Origin: Oscillospiraceae bacterium
Lineage (GTDB): Bacteria; Bacillota; Clostridia; Oscillospirales; Acutalibacteraceae
Direction of reading: 5' to 3'
Assembly: GCA_031265995.1 (NCBI GenBank)
Contig: JAISBW010000037.1
Location: 20,845 to 84,844, forward strand
Length of the DNA stretch: 64,000 bases
Part shown: piece after piece, positions 48,969 through 57,540 of the stretch
How the letters are laid out: every line of letters begins with the position of its first letter
Position numbering within the stretch: position 1 is the first letter of the stretch
Notes under the pieces: generated by a model
Seen by the model: the letters and a program-made list of their open reading frames with translations, nothing else
Told to the model about the DNA's origin: nothing
The model's database searches: none
Program-made: the position numbers and the translations under genes

Positions 48969-51854
48969 ATGGAAAATTATGTTTTTAAAAAAACAAAAAA
49001 CAACCTTGTATACAAAAGTTGGTTTTGGAAAATATTGTTGGTAATTTTTAGTTTAGGCATATCATTTTGGGCTCAAAGCAAATATTACAAACCTGATTTA
49101 GGTACTTTTTTAGGTTCAGATATGGACCCATTGGGTAATGTTTATATTTTGGGAGTTAAAGAAAACTTAGAACAATATAAAATTACAAAAATTAACTCAA
49201 AAGGGACTGTCGAATTTGAAAAAGACTTAGAAAAATCAGGCAATGAAACTTTATTAATTTATAGAAATATAGACATCGACACAAGCGGGAATATTTATTT
49301 AGTTCGTGAAACCAGAGACAGAAACGCCGTGGTTTCTAATCCATCACTTTATCCAATTGCAAAAGAAGCCGTTGTAATGTACGACGCCAACGGCGAAGAA
49401 ATCAAACAAGCCGCAGTTTTCGATTTTGCCGCGGGCGGGAATATGCTGACGGCAAGCTATATTAGAAAAATTCAGGTTGCAGGTCAAAAACTCAGTGTTG
49501 TTGGTTCTGAAAAAAATAGATTTGATGTTATTACCGTTAATCCTTATGTTGATGAAAGTCCGGTAAAAGAATATTCATTTAATGTAAACTCCCCTGACGG
49601 TTCAGAAGAAATCGAAACAGAATGGGTGAACGACGTTTCTGTTCTTTCGACTGGAAAGCTATTTTACGCGACTAAGCACGGCGACCTTGTAGCGGTCGAT
49701 CCTGATGGAACTAGCGTAAATTTGCGCTCCGTTCTTGATGGTTTTGAAAATTCGATTGTTTCTATGTCTGTTGATAGAGGCGACAATATCTATTTTACAG
49801 ATCTTATAAGTGGAAATTTTTACAAAATGGATACAAAAAGCATCAACATCAGCCCCGTTTTCTCAATCGAAGATTCAGTCAAAATAGGTGATATCAAAAT
49901 AAGAGATCTTCGCAGAATCCGTGCTATTAATGAAGATGATTTTTACGCGGCATCAAAAAGTTTTGAAAATCCTTTCCATATCCGTTTAGGAACTACAAAT
50001 GTAATGATTTCAAATATTAGATATGGTCTTATTCCTTGGGGAATTATTTTTACTGTTTCCGGCGGGCTGCTGCTCACTGCCCTAATATTGGGTTTAATAT
50101 TTTTAATTAAAAGAGGATTTAGCCGCATACCGTTTGCAATTCGTATAACTGGTATGTTTTTGCCGGTTTTTTTAATTGTGACATCTGTACTGATTTGCGC
50201 AATTACATTAAATTCAGTTAAAAATTATACTAAAGTTCTTAGAGTTTCGCAAAGCGCAGGCGCAAAAATTATTGCTGAAAAAATAGACGGCAATATACTT
50301 GAAACTATGTCCGCTTCGTCAAATTATATGACGCCTGAGTACGCGAGAGTCAATCTTTCGATTATAAACTCTTATAAAGACTTAAAAGATAAAGTCGGCG
50401 ATACAAGCGATTATATAATGGTTTATGCCGCCAAAGGAAATAAGCTTTACTCAGTAGCCGACAATAAATATTCGGGCGATTCTAAGTCTTATTCAGAACT
50501 TAGATTTGCAGATCCTGATATGATACCTGCAGAAATTTCTCTTGCGGATTGTTTTTTAGAAGTTAAAGAAACTTCAGATTTATATGAAATTTGGGATAAG
50601 CTTAGGAACGGTGAAGAAAAAATCGTTTTTGGAGAATTCAAAGACGTTCACGGTAAACTTTCGGCATCATTTGCGCCGATTGCCAACGAAACAGGCAGAA
50701 TTGTCGGAATGACAGGTAATTTTATTGATGAAAAAACTCATGTTATTGATGAAATAGTTAAAATGCTAATTAATGCTTCTATAATAATGGGAATATTCGC
50801 GGTTATAATATTTTTATATTTATGTTCTATTGTCTGGATTTCATTAAAATCACTTCGCAAACTCGGAAGAGGAATAGACGCCATGATTAACGGAAAATGG
50901 AAAACTCGAATAAGTGTGAAATCAAAAGATGAATTCAGTGATATAGCTTCTTCTTTTAACGAAATGTCCGGGAGAATCGAAAATTATGCTAAGAATTTAA
51001 TAAGTTTAAATAAAGAATATTTACGGTTTGTTCCGAAAGAACTGTTAAGTTTAATGGGCAAAGAAAAAATAACTCAGGCAAACATCAATGATAGTAAAAC
51101 CGAGCATATGTCAATTTTATATATAACTTTCAATATAGCGCCAGTGCGTGGAGCGATAAAAGGGGATTTTGAAGGAAACATGTTTTCTTCTTTACAAGAA
51201 AGTTATGCTAAGATTTTTAAGATAGTGGAATCAAGTTCAGGCATCGTTCAAAATTTTTCGATATTGGGTGCCACGGTTTTATTTCCAGCTAGCCCAAAAA
51301 ATGCCGTAAGCTCAGCCTTTCAAATTTCAGAATCAGAATTTGATTCAAAAATTAAAGAAAATATGAGAATTTGTTTAGGTTTTGGCGAAGTTCTTGTGGG
51401 AATTATAGGAGATGATTTAAGACGCGGAATTTCAATAGTTTCTGATGAAATGCACAGGTTAATCAAAATAGACAACGGAATTAAAAAACTTGGAGTTAAA
51501 TTTGTCGCAACAGAATCAATTGTGGAAAAAATTTCTGAAGAATTTGCTTTAGCATATAGATTTTTGGGTAAATTTCGTGATGTGGCTGGTTCGAGTTGGA
51601 TTAAAATTTATGAGATTATTGATTCTTCTGACATTGTTAAAAAAGAATCTCATATTAGAACAAGAAGCATATTCGAACGTGCAATCCAATTGTATCTGGA
51701 TTCTGAATTTTCAAAAGCCCGCGGTCTTTTTACCGACGTGCTAAAGCAAAATGAAAGAGATAAAGCTGCTCTTTATTATCTAGGGCTGTGTGATTCAAAA
51801 TCCCAAGAAGGGAAAAATAAGAATTTCACCGGCGATCTTTTCGAGTGCTACTAA
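48969..51854 (+). CDS. Sensory propeller-like/Cache-like/HAMP protein with class III cyclase-homology domain (apparently degenerate) and TPR-like C-terminus
   Basis: ITGMFLPVFLIVTSVLICAITL TM, HAMP (LGRGIDAMINGKWKTRISVKSKDEFSDIASSFNEMSGRI), cyclase fold (CLGFGEVLVGIIGDDLRRGISIVSDEMHRLIKI), C-terminal TPR-like repeat. Confidence 0.78.
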   Translation: MENYVFKKTKNNLVYKSWFWKILLVIFSLGISFWAQSKYYKPDLGTFLGSDMDPLGNVYILGVKENLEQYKITKINSKGTVEFEKDLEKSGNETLLIYRNIDIDTSGNIYLVRETRDRNAVVSNPSLYPIAKEAVVMYDANGEEIKQAAVFDFAAGGNMLTASYIRKIQVAGQKLSVVGSEKNRFDVITVNPYVDESPVKEYSFNVNSPDGSEEIETEWVNDVSVLSTGKLFYATKHGDLVAVDPDGTSVNLRSVLDGFENSIVSMSVDRGDNIYFTDLISGNFYKMDTKSINISPVFSIEDSVKIGDIKIRDLRRIRAINEDDFYAASKSFENPFHIRLGTTNVMISNIRYGLIPWGIIFTVSGGLLLTALILGLIFLIKRGFSRIPFAIRITGMFLPVFLIVTSVLICAITLNSVKNYTKVLRVSQSAGAKIIAEKIDGNILETMSASSNYMTPEYARVNLSIINSYKDLKDKVGDTSDYIMVYAAKGNKLYSVADNKYSGDSKSYSELRFADPDMIPAEISLADCFLEVKETSDLYEIWDKLRNGEEKIVFGEFKDVHGKLSASFAPIANETGRIVGMTGNFIDEKTHVIDEIVKMLINASIIMGIFAVIIFLYLCSIVWISLKSLRKLGRGIDAMINGKWKTRISVKSKDEFSDIASSFNEMSGRIENYAKNLISLNKEYLRFVPKELLSLMGKEKITQANINDSKTEHMSILYITFNIAPVRGAIKGDFEGNMFSSLQESYAKIFKIVESSSGIVQNFSILGATVLFPASPKNAVSSAFQISESEFDSKIKENMRICLGFGEVLVGIIGDDLRRGISIVSDEMHRLIKIDNGIKKLGVKFVATESIVEKISEEFALAYRFLGKFRDVAGSSWIKIYEIIDSSDIVKKESHIRTRSIFERAIQLYLDSEFSKARGLFTDVLKQNERDKAALYYLGLCDSKSQEGKNKNFTGDLFECY

Positions 51855-51913
51855 GAATAGATTTACCCAATAATAAGCATGAACAAAAAAAATACGGTCA
51901 CGTCCTCAAGCTT

Positions 51914-52077
51914 AGAGTCTGTATTCAAAATGGCAAATTCCAAATTTTTGAAGAATTTTTCTTCAGCAATGATAAAAAAGCGCAATGAATACTTTGTGTA
52001 TTCTGAGCATTTTTGACAAAATTTTGAAAAAAATTATTGAAAATTAGGTATTTTGATCCTTTTGAATAAAGGCTTTT
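51914..52077. repeat. Family A repeat, copy A8 (full)
   Basis: agagtctgtattcaaaatggcaaattcc...gatccttttgaataaaggctttt. Confidence 0.9.
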
Positions 52078-52180
52078 ACACGTTAGATATAGAACTTTGA
52101 CTTACTGCAGAATATAAGCAATAATATTCATTGAGTGATAAAAAGATGGCGAAAATGGTAAATGCATTGTCAAAAATTTA

Positions 52181-52335
52181 AGAACCAGTTCTCGCAAACT
52201 GTGAAATGCCATTTTCAAATAAATTTTGCTGATTTTCCTTTTTAATTCCTTGTTTAATGCCATATAATTAGCATAATTCTTAATAAAAATTATTAAGAAC
52301 TTTCTTTAAATCTGAGTCTGTGAGAACAGGTTCTT
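52181..52335. repeat. Family C repeat, copy C5 (longest)
   Basis: agaaccagttctcgcaaactgtgaaatgcc...aatctgagtctgtgagaacaggttct; inverted termini. Confidence 0.85.
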
Positions 52336-52355
52336 AATTTTTGCAGGAGAACGAT

Positions 52356-52826
52356 TTGCAAAAAATGAGTGCATTGTATTGTTTTGTCATAACAATTTTA
52401 TGGCACATAGTTGTGTTTATTTTTATAATCAGTTGGGATCATGATGCATTTTATAAAGAAAATATTAAAATAAACATTAAAAAGATAAAGAAAAGAGAAA
52501 GATTTTATGAAAATTTTTTTAAAATAAAAAAATGGAAGGATAAAATTCCTCAGTACATTGGGAAAAATGGATTTTCTAAGAAAAAATTTATAAGTTTTAA
52601 TATTTCGTATTTAAAAGAATTCATAGCGGAAACTTATCGGGGAGAATTTGATCACTTGGCTTGTTGCGCTATTATCCCTTTTTTGTTTATTTTGTCCTCA
52701 TTTCAGACTGCTATCTTTTTTTCTATAACAGTTATTTTAATAAATTTGCCATGTATATTTATTCAGAGATATAATCGCGCACGCCTTAGAAAACTTTTTT
52801 TATTAAAATATAAATATTTAAAATAG
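52356..52826 (+). CDS. CrtO-like (glycosyl-diaponeurosporenoate acyltransferase family) membrane protein
   Basis: KKWKDKIPQ, AETYRGEFDHLACC, NLPCIFIQRYNRARL motifs; caggagaacgat RBS before TTG. Confidence 0.6.
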   Translation: MQKMSALYCFVITILWHIVVFIFIISWDHDAFYKENIKINIKKIKKRERFYENFFKIKKWKDKIPQYIGKNGFSKKKFISFNISYLKEFIAETYRGEFDHLACCAIIPFLFILSSFQTAIFFSITVILINLPCIFIQRYNRARLRKLFLLKYKYLK

Positions 52827-52865
52827 AAATAAAAAAAATCAACAGCTTGCATAAAATGCTGAATA

Positions 52866-53029
52866 AGAACCCGTATTCAAAAGGGCAAATTCCAAATTTT
52901 TGAAGAATTTTTCTTCAAAATTAGGAAAAAAGCACAATGGATATTTTATGTATTTTGAGAATTTTTGACAAAATTTTGAAAAAAAATTATTGAAAATTAG
53001 GCGTTTTAATCCTTTTGAATACAGGTTCT
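52866..53029. repeat. Family A repeat, copy A9 (full)
   Basis: agaacccgtattcaaaagggcaaattcc...aatccttttgaatacaggttct. Confidence 0.92.
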
Positions 53030-53197
53030 AAGTCTATGGTATGGCGCAATGATTCCATAGAGTGGTTGGCGATCAAAAATAAAAAATTTTTTAAGATGAC
53101 ATATTATAAATGCTTGACTTTTGTTTTTTATAGTATTAAAATAATATCAGTAGCAGATTTAAATAAGCTACTGTAATTTTATATTTGTGAGGTTTTT

Positions 53198-53704
53198 ATG
53201 AAGTTCAAATTTTTGTTTGTTGTTTTTGCGGCTTTTTCGTTTTTGTTCCAAAATATTGTAAGAGCGGAATGGACTGTTATCCTAGATTTCGCACCGCTTC
53301 CTAGTCATTTTCAAAATTTTCGTGGAGAATTAGTAGCCTGTCAGGTGCCATATGCACCTGTTATCCGCTTAGCTGTGGATCAACTTAGAAGACAAAGTGA
53401 AACTACTATACTGAAAGTTGATAGAGATGGCAATTTTCTTCCTGACATGGACACCTTTCCTCCTCTTCGCAGTACGACCGTTAGGTTAGGTGGGCAAATA
53501 AACTCTAAATTTTCATACCTAACAGACGAAGGCAGTGTATTTCATGACACAGAAGTTACAATTGATCCCTGTTTGCTCTTCGAAAATGCTGTTGGTGCAC
53601 TTTTTCTTGCTCATTCTGGAGAAGTTTGGTTAGTTGTGCCAAAATGGACTTTAGGATATTCTAAAACTAGAATTAGAATACAAGAAGAGATATATTCAAT
53701 GTAA
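53198..53704 (+). CDS. Hypothetical secreted protein
   Basis: Signal peptide MKFKFLFVVFAAFSFLFQNIVRAEW; no family recognised. Confidence 0.6.
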   Translation: MKFKFLFVVFAAFSFLFQNIVRAEWTVILDFAPLPSHFQNFRGELVACQVPYAPVIRLAVDQLRRQSETTILKVDRDGNFLPDMDTFPPLRSTTVRLGGQINSKFSYLTDEGSVFHDTEVTIDPCLLFENAVGALFLAHSGEVWLVVPKWTLGYSKTRIRIQEEIYSM

Positions 53705-53806
53705 CGTATGGATAGTTGATAAGCATAGAACACATAAGATAATATAGCAAAGTAAAGCAAAAATTTGTTCATGTTAAAATTTTTATTCTAATAAGGAGTT
53801 TCTTTT

Positions 53807-54619
53807 ATGAAAATCAAATTTTTTTCTGTTGTTTTCACAATTTTTACATTTTTATCCTCAGGTGTTGCGCAAGCAGGGAATTACTCTACGAGTTTTTTCG
53901 TTCGCCCGGAACAATTCTTTGGAATCTCGAAAATTGGTGTCTCCATATTTCTAGGGATTCAAAACGAGATAGCAGGAGAGTTGGTTAAAAATATGCAAGG
54001 CGATCAGTTTTTCATTTTTTCAATTCCACCGAATTTAGAAACTACGGTAGAATGTTCTAATGGCGATTCTAAATACGTAGGCGATGTTAAATCGCGTCAA
54101 CTTTTTGCCTCTTTACTTTCAAAGAGGTATGGTCGTAGTCTTGTTTTCGAACGTCCGCTTAGGACTTTTTATGTCTGTTTAAATGACTTTACCGATCTTG
54201 AAGTTGATATGGTGACCGATCTTGAGGTTGATCATTGTGATTTAGAATTTCCACAAATCACGTTGACAGATCATAAACAAAAATGGGAGTTCTATCTAGG
54301 TGGCGTTCAAAAAACTTTTCTTGTTCGTAATTCGCTTAATCGTTATTTTTTGATTACTGATGGTCTTCCATTACGTACTATTAATTTTGGTATAAAATTT
54401 GAGGTAAATGATGCAAATGCTGCATCAAGATTTAATAGATTACCACCGCGGTGGTCATCGTGGAACTTTACTGGTATTGCTATTGTTGATGATTATGATA
54501 AGTTCTCAGAAGAATCTACCTATGATATCTTAAGAAGCATTGTAAATGAGGGGAAAATTCCAGCACGTAATGCATATGATGATAGAGATAGCCAAGGACG
54601 TACATTTTTGTTACCCTGA
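53807..54619 (+). CDS. Hypothetical secreted protein
   Basis: Signal peptide MKIKFFSVVFTIFTFLSSGVAQAGN similar to 53198 ORF; no family recognised. Confidence 0.6.
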   Translation: MKIKFFSVVFTIFTFLSSGVAQAGNYSTSFFVRPEQFFGISKIGVSIFLGIQNEIAGELVKNMQGDQFFIFSIPPNLETTVECSNGDSKYVGDVKSRQLFASLLSKRYGRSLVFERPLRTFYVCLNDFTDLEVDMVTDLEVDHCDLEFPQITLTDHKQKWEFYLGGVQKTFLVRNSLNRYFLITDGLPLRTINFGIKFEVNDANAASRFNRLPPRWSSWNFTGIAIVDDYDKFSEESTYDILRSIVNEGKIPARNAYDDRDSQGRTFLLP

Positions 54620-54780
54620 GCATATATGGTAGCCAGGGGTATGCATTTTGTTAACCATTGAAAATTTAGTGATATAAAACCATTTGACTTTTGGGTTTAA
54701 GTGTGACTAAATTGAGTTATATAAGTCTCATTTTTTAAATATGATGATTGTAGCTAGTGTTGTGTTTTAGGAGTGCTTTT

Positions 54781-55521
54781 ATGGAAGCGAATTCGCTTAG
54801 GTTATTTAAAAAAGGATTTAGCGACGGAATCCCAATTGGGATTGGCTATGTACCGCTGATGGTGGCTTTGGGAGTAATGGCAGTTAAAATAGGTTTGGGT
54901 TTTGGTATAAGCCAATTAATGTATTGTTTGCTTTATTCCGGAACGGGAATGGCCGCAGTACTGAATTTGGTTTCAAGCGGCGAAATGATGGTGTTCACTT
55001 ATCTTCTTACTTTTTGTATTGTGAATTGTAGATATGTATTGCTTTCTATTTCTATGTCGCAGAAACTCGATCCTAAGATGAGTACATTTTCTCGTATGAT
55101 CTTTGCTTTTTTCAATACAGATGAGATCTTTGCAGTCGCCATGCAGCAAAAAGGATTTCTTCAAACTCCTTATCTTTTTGGTATCTCGCTCTTTCCTTTT
55201 TTGGCTTCAGTTGTGGGAATGTTTCTTGGTCTTGTATTCACTAATTTTCTTCCGGCTTCTGTTAGCTCGGCTTTTGGAATTTTACTTTATGCAATGCTAC
55301 TTGCGCTTATTGTGCCTCCTATGAGAGGATCTAGGGCGGTATCTTCTGTTATTTTATTGGCGGCTGGAATTAGCACTTTGCTTGAATGCAATCCATTTAT
55401 TAGAAGGTTTTTATCTTCTGGTTGGATAATGATTGCTTGTTCTGTTTTTACTGCGCTTCTGGGTGCTGTTTTTTTCCCTGTCGATAGTTCAAATAAGAAA
55501 GAAATTGTCAATGAGCAGTAA
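54781..55521 (+). CDS. azlC: AzlC-family branched-chain amino acid exporter large subunit
   Basis: FKKGFSDGIPIGIGYVPLMVALGVMAVKIGL...YCLLYSGTGMAAVLNL; followed by AzlD-like ORF. Confidence 0.87.
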   Translation: MEANSLRLFKKGFSDGIPIGIGYVPLMVALGVMAVKIGLGFGISQLMYCLLYSGTGMAAVLNLVSSGEMMVFTYLLTFCIVNCRYVLLSISMSQKLDPKMSTFSRMIFAFFNTDEIFAVAMQQKGFLQTPYLFGISLFPFLASVVGMFLGLVFTNFLPASVSSAFGILLYAMLLALIVPPMRGSRAVSSVILLAAGISTLLECNPFIRRFLSSGWIMIACSVFTALLGAVFFPVDSSNKKEIVNEQ

Positions 55522-55578
55522 CTTATCTTGGCAGAGTTTAGCAAGTTTTTATTTTTTCTGAAGTAGGAGAGAGGTTTA

Positions 55579-55896
55579 ATGGATAATAACGCTTTAGTAT
55601 TGGCAGTTTTTTTAATGGGCGGCACGCAATATTTGTTGAAAATGATACCACTTGTCTTTCTAAAGAAAAAAGTCGAAAACAAATTTTTGAGTTCTTTTCT
55701 GTTTTATATTCCTTATGCTGTTCTTACCTCAATGACAATTCCAGAAATTTTTAACTCTACTTCTCACGTGATTTCCGCTTCTGTGGGCGCATTGATTGCT
55801 GTTATACTTGGTTTGATGAATCAAGGACTTATTGTGGTCTCGCTCTCTGCAACTGTGGCGGTGTTTATAGTGGAAAAAATTATGAACATATTCTAG
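55579..55896 (+). CDS. azlD: AzlD-family transporter small subunit
   Basis: ALVLAVFLMGGTQYLLKMIPLVFLKKKVENKFLSSFLFYIPYAVLTSMTIPEIF. Confidence 0.82.
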   Translation: MDNNALVLAVFLMGGTQYLLKMIPLVFLKKKVENKFLSSFLFYIPYAVLTSMTIPEIFNSTSHVISASVGALIAVILGLMNQGLIVVSLSATVAVFIVEKIMNIF

Positions 55897-55907
55897 GGTC
55901 CGTTCTT

Positions 55908-55941
55908 AGAGCCTGTCTGATATCTCTAAACAGTACAAGTT
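55908..55941. repeat. Family B repeat end relic
   Basis: agagcctgtctgatatctctaaacagtacaag. Confidence 0.5.
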
Positions 55942-55968
55942 TATTGTCCAAAATTTTTTTCAAAACCA

Positions 55969-56131
55969 AGAACCTGTATTCAAAAGGATCAAAACACCCA
56001 ATTTTCAATAATTTTTTTCAAAATTTTGTCAAAAATGCTCAGAATACATAAAGTATTCATCGCGTTTTTTTCCTCATTTTGAAGAAAAATTCTTCAAAAA
56101 TTTGGAATTTGCCCTTTTGAATACAGGTTTT
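55969..56131. repeat. Family A repeat, copy A10 (full)
   Basis: agaacctgtattcaaaaggatcaaaacaccc...gcccttttgaatacaggttttt. Confidence 0.92.
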
Positions 56132-56178
56132 TAATTAAGAGGCTAGAAATCACACGAAAAAAACACAATTTTGTATAA

Positions 56179-56268
56179 AGAAGAGACGAGCAAAAGCGAA
56201 AAGAATTTATTGCAGAAATAGAATCTTTTCCGAATGACAGTGAGTTTTATTATGCCGACGAAAGAAGG
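56179..56268 (+). pseudogene. IS630-like transposase catalytic-region remnant
   Basis: RRDEQKRKEFIAEIESFPNDSEFYYADERR resembles the IS630 segment around the first catalytic Asp (...F..E......yf.DE). Confidence 0.4.
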
Positions 56269-56277
56269 ATAATTATT

Positions 56278-57372
56278 ATGAAAGACGAAAAATATGATAA
56301 TACAAAGAACTTAATGTCGGTTGCGCTAGTTGCCGTGCTGTTTTTGACGATTAACGATGTCAGGGGTTTGGGTTCAAAATCTAAAACAAGTGAGGCTAAG
56401 TTTAACACCTTAGGATTTCTAGGCCTTGCCGCAGGTGCCGTAGCGACGATGTTGGTTATTGGGAATTTGTGGAAAAAACACTATCTGAATGCAAATATTT
56501 CCGATGGAAGAAAAGAGTTTTTCGAAAGACTGGAAGATCAGTTAAGTAAAGATAAAGGAGTAGACGGTGAATTTAGTGGATTTGATTGTATTTCGAAGTA
56601 CTGGATTGATGCCCAGAAAAACAGTTCTTCGTCAGAGGAGGCCGAGTCTGATGAATGCATGGCTGAATCTTGCCGCGTTCTCGCTTCTAAAATTTTATCA
56701 AAATATTCCAATCGACATGTTATAAATATCTCAGATTCGGAAGAAAAACATTTTAAAGAGTGCGCGCAATATTATGAATATGCGAGCGAAAAATACAAAA
56801 AGAGAAATAAATATTCTACGGATATGGCAAAGAGCTATGAAACCAAAGCAAAATCGCTCGAAACTATGATTATCTTAAATTCAGTGTATGGAAACAGCCT
56901 TGAAAATGAGAATTTGATGATCGAACTTGAAAATTGTTGGGTAGAATGTGGCAAATCCAAAGTTTCGTATGATCTCTATTCAAAAGCAAGGTTGGCGCGG
57001 TTTCTGGCCGTTCATCAAATTTTCAGTTCTACGAAAAACACTCTCCTTGAAGAAAAACTTTGGCAAGACGCTTCGGACAGCTGGAAAAAATTAAAAAATG
57101 ATAAGAAGCTAATAACATCCTTCGGCGGACAGAATGGCCCTTATTGGATTGCTTTTTTAGCTTATATCGATGCGAACGTAGAAGAATGTCTATTCAAAGC
57201 CGGAAAATCTACTAAGGAAGAAGTCAGTTCTAAATGGCACAAAACCGCAGAAAGAGACTACGACATTGTAGAAATACAGAAAAGAAAAGGAATCGCAGAT
57301 TACCATTTTATGGCACTTGCCGCAGAGGCTTATTGCAGATCGAAAATAGATTGCCCATATACTTTAATTTAA
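56278..57372 (+). CDS. Hypothetical membrane-anchored helical-repeat protein
   Basis: Two N-terminal hydrophobic segments then TPR-like helical sequence (KECAQYYEYASEKYKKR...); no family recognised. Confidence 0.55.
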   Translation: MKDEKYDNTKNLMSVALVAVLFLTINDVRGLGSKSKTSEAKFNTLGFLGLAAGAVATMLVIGNLWKKHYLNANISDGRKEFFERLEDQLSKDKGVDGEFSGFDCISKYWIDAQKNSSSSEEAESDECMAESCRVLASKILSKYSNRHVINISDSEEKHFKECAQYYEYASEKYKKRNKYSTDMAKSYETKAKSLETMIILNSVYGNSLENENLMIELENCWVECGKSKVSYDLYSKARLARFLAVHQIFSSTKNTLLEEKLWQDASDSWKKLKNDKKLITSFGGQNGPYWIAFLAYIDANVEECLFKAGKSTKEEVSSKWHKTAERDYDIVEIQKRKGIADYHFMALAAEAYCRSKIDCPYTLI

Positions 57373-57410
57373 AATCCAAAAAGCCTGTTTAAAATTTCCA
57401 ACATATTCTA

Positions 57411-57503
57411 AGAACCTGTATTCAAAAGGATCGAAGTATCCAATTTTCAATAATTTTTTTTAAAATTTTATTAAAAATGCTCAGAATACATAAAGTATTC
57501 ATT
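57411..57503. repeat. Family A repeat, truncated copy A11
   Basis: agaacctgtattcaaaaggatcgaagtatcc...gctcagaatacataaagtattcatttt, then sequence departs. Confidence 0.85.
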
Positions 57504-57540
57504 TTTACAAATTAGATTAGTAAATTAATAAGGATTAATT

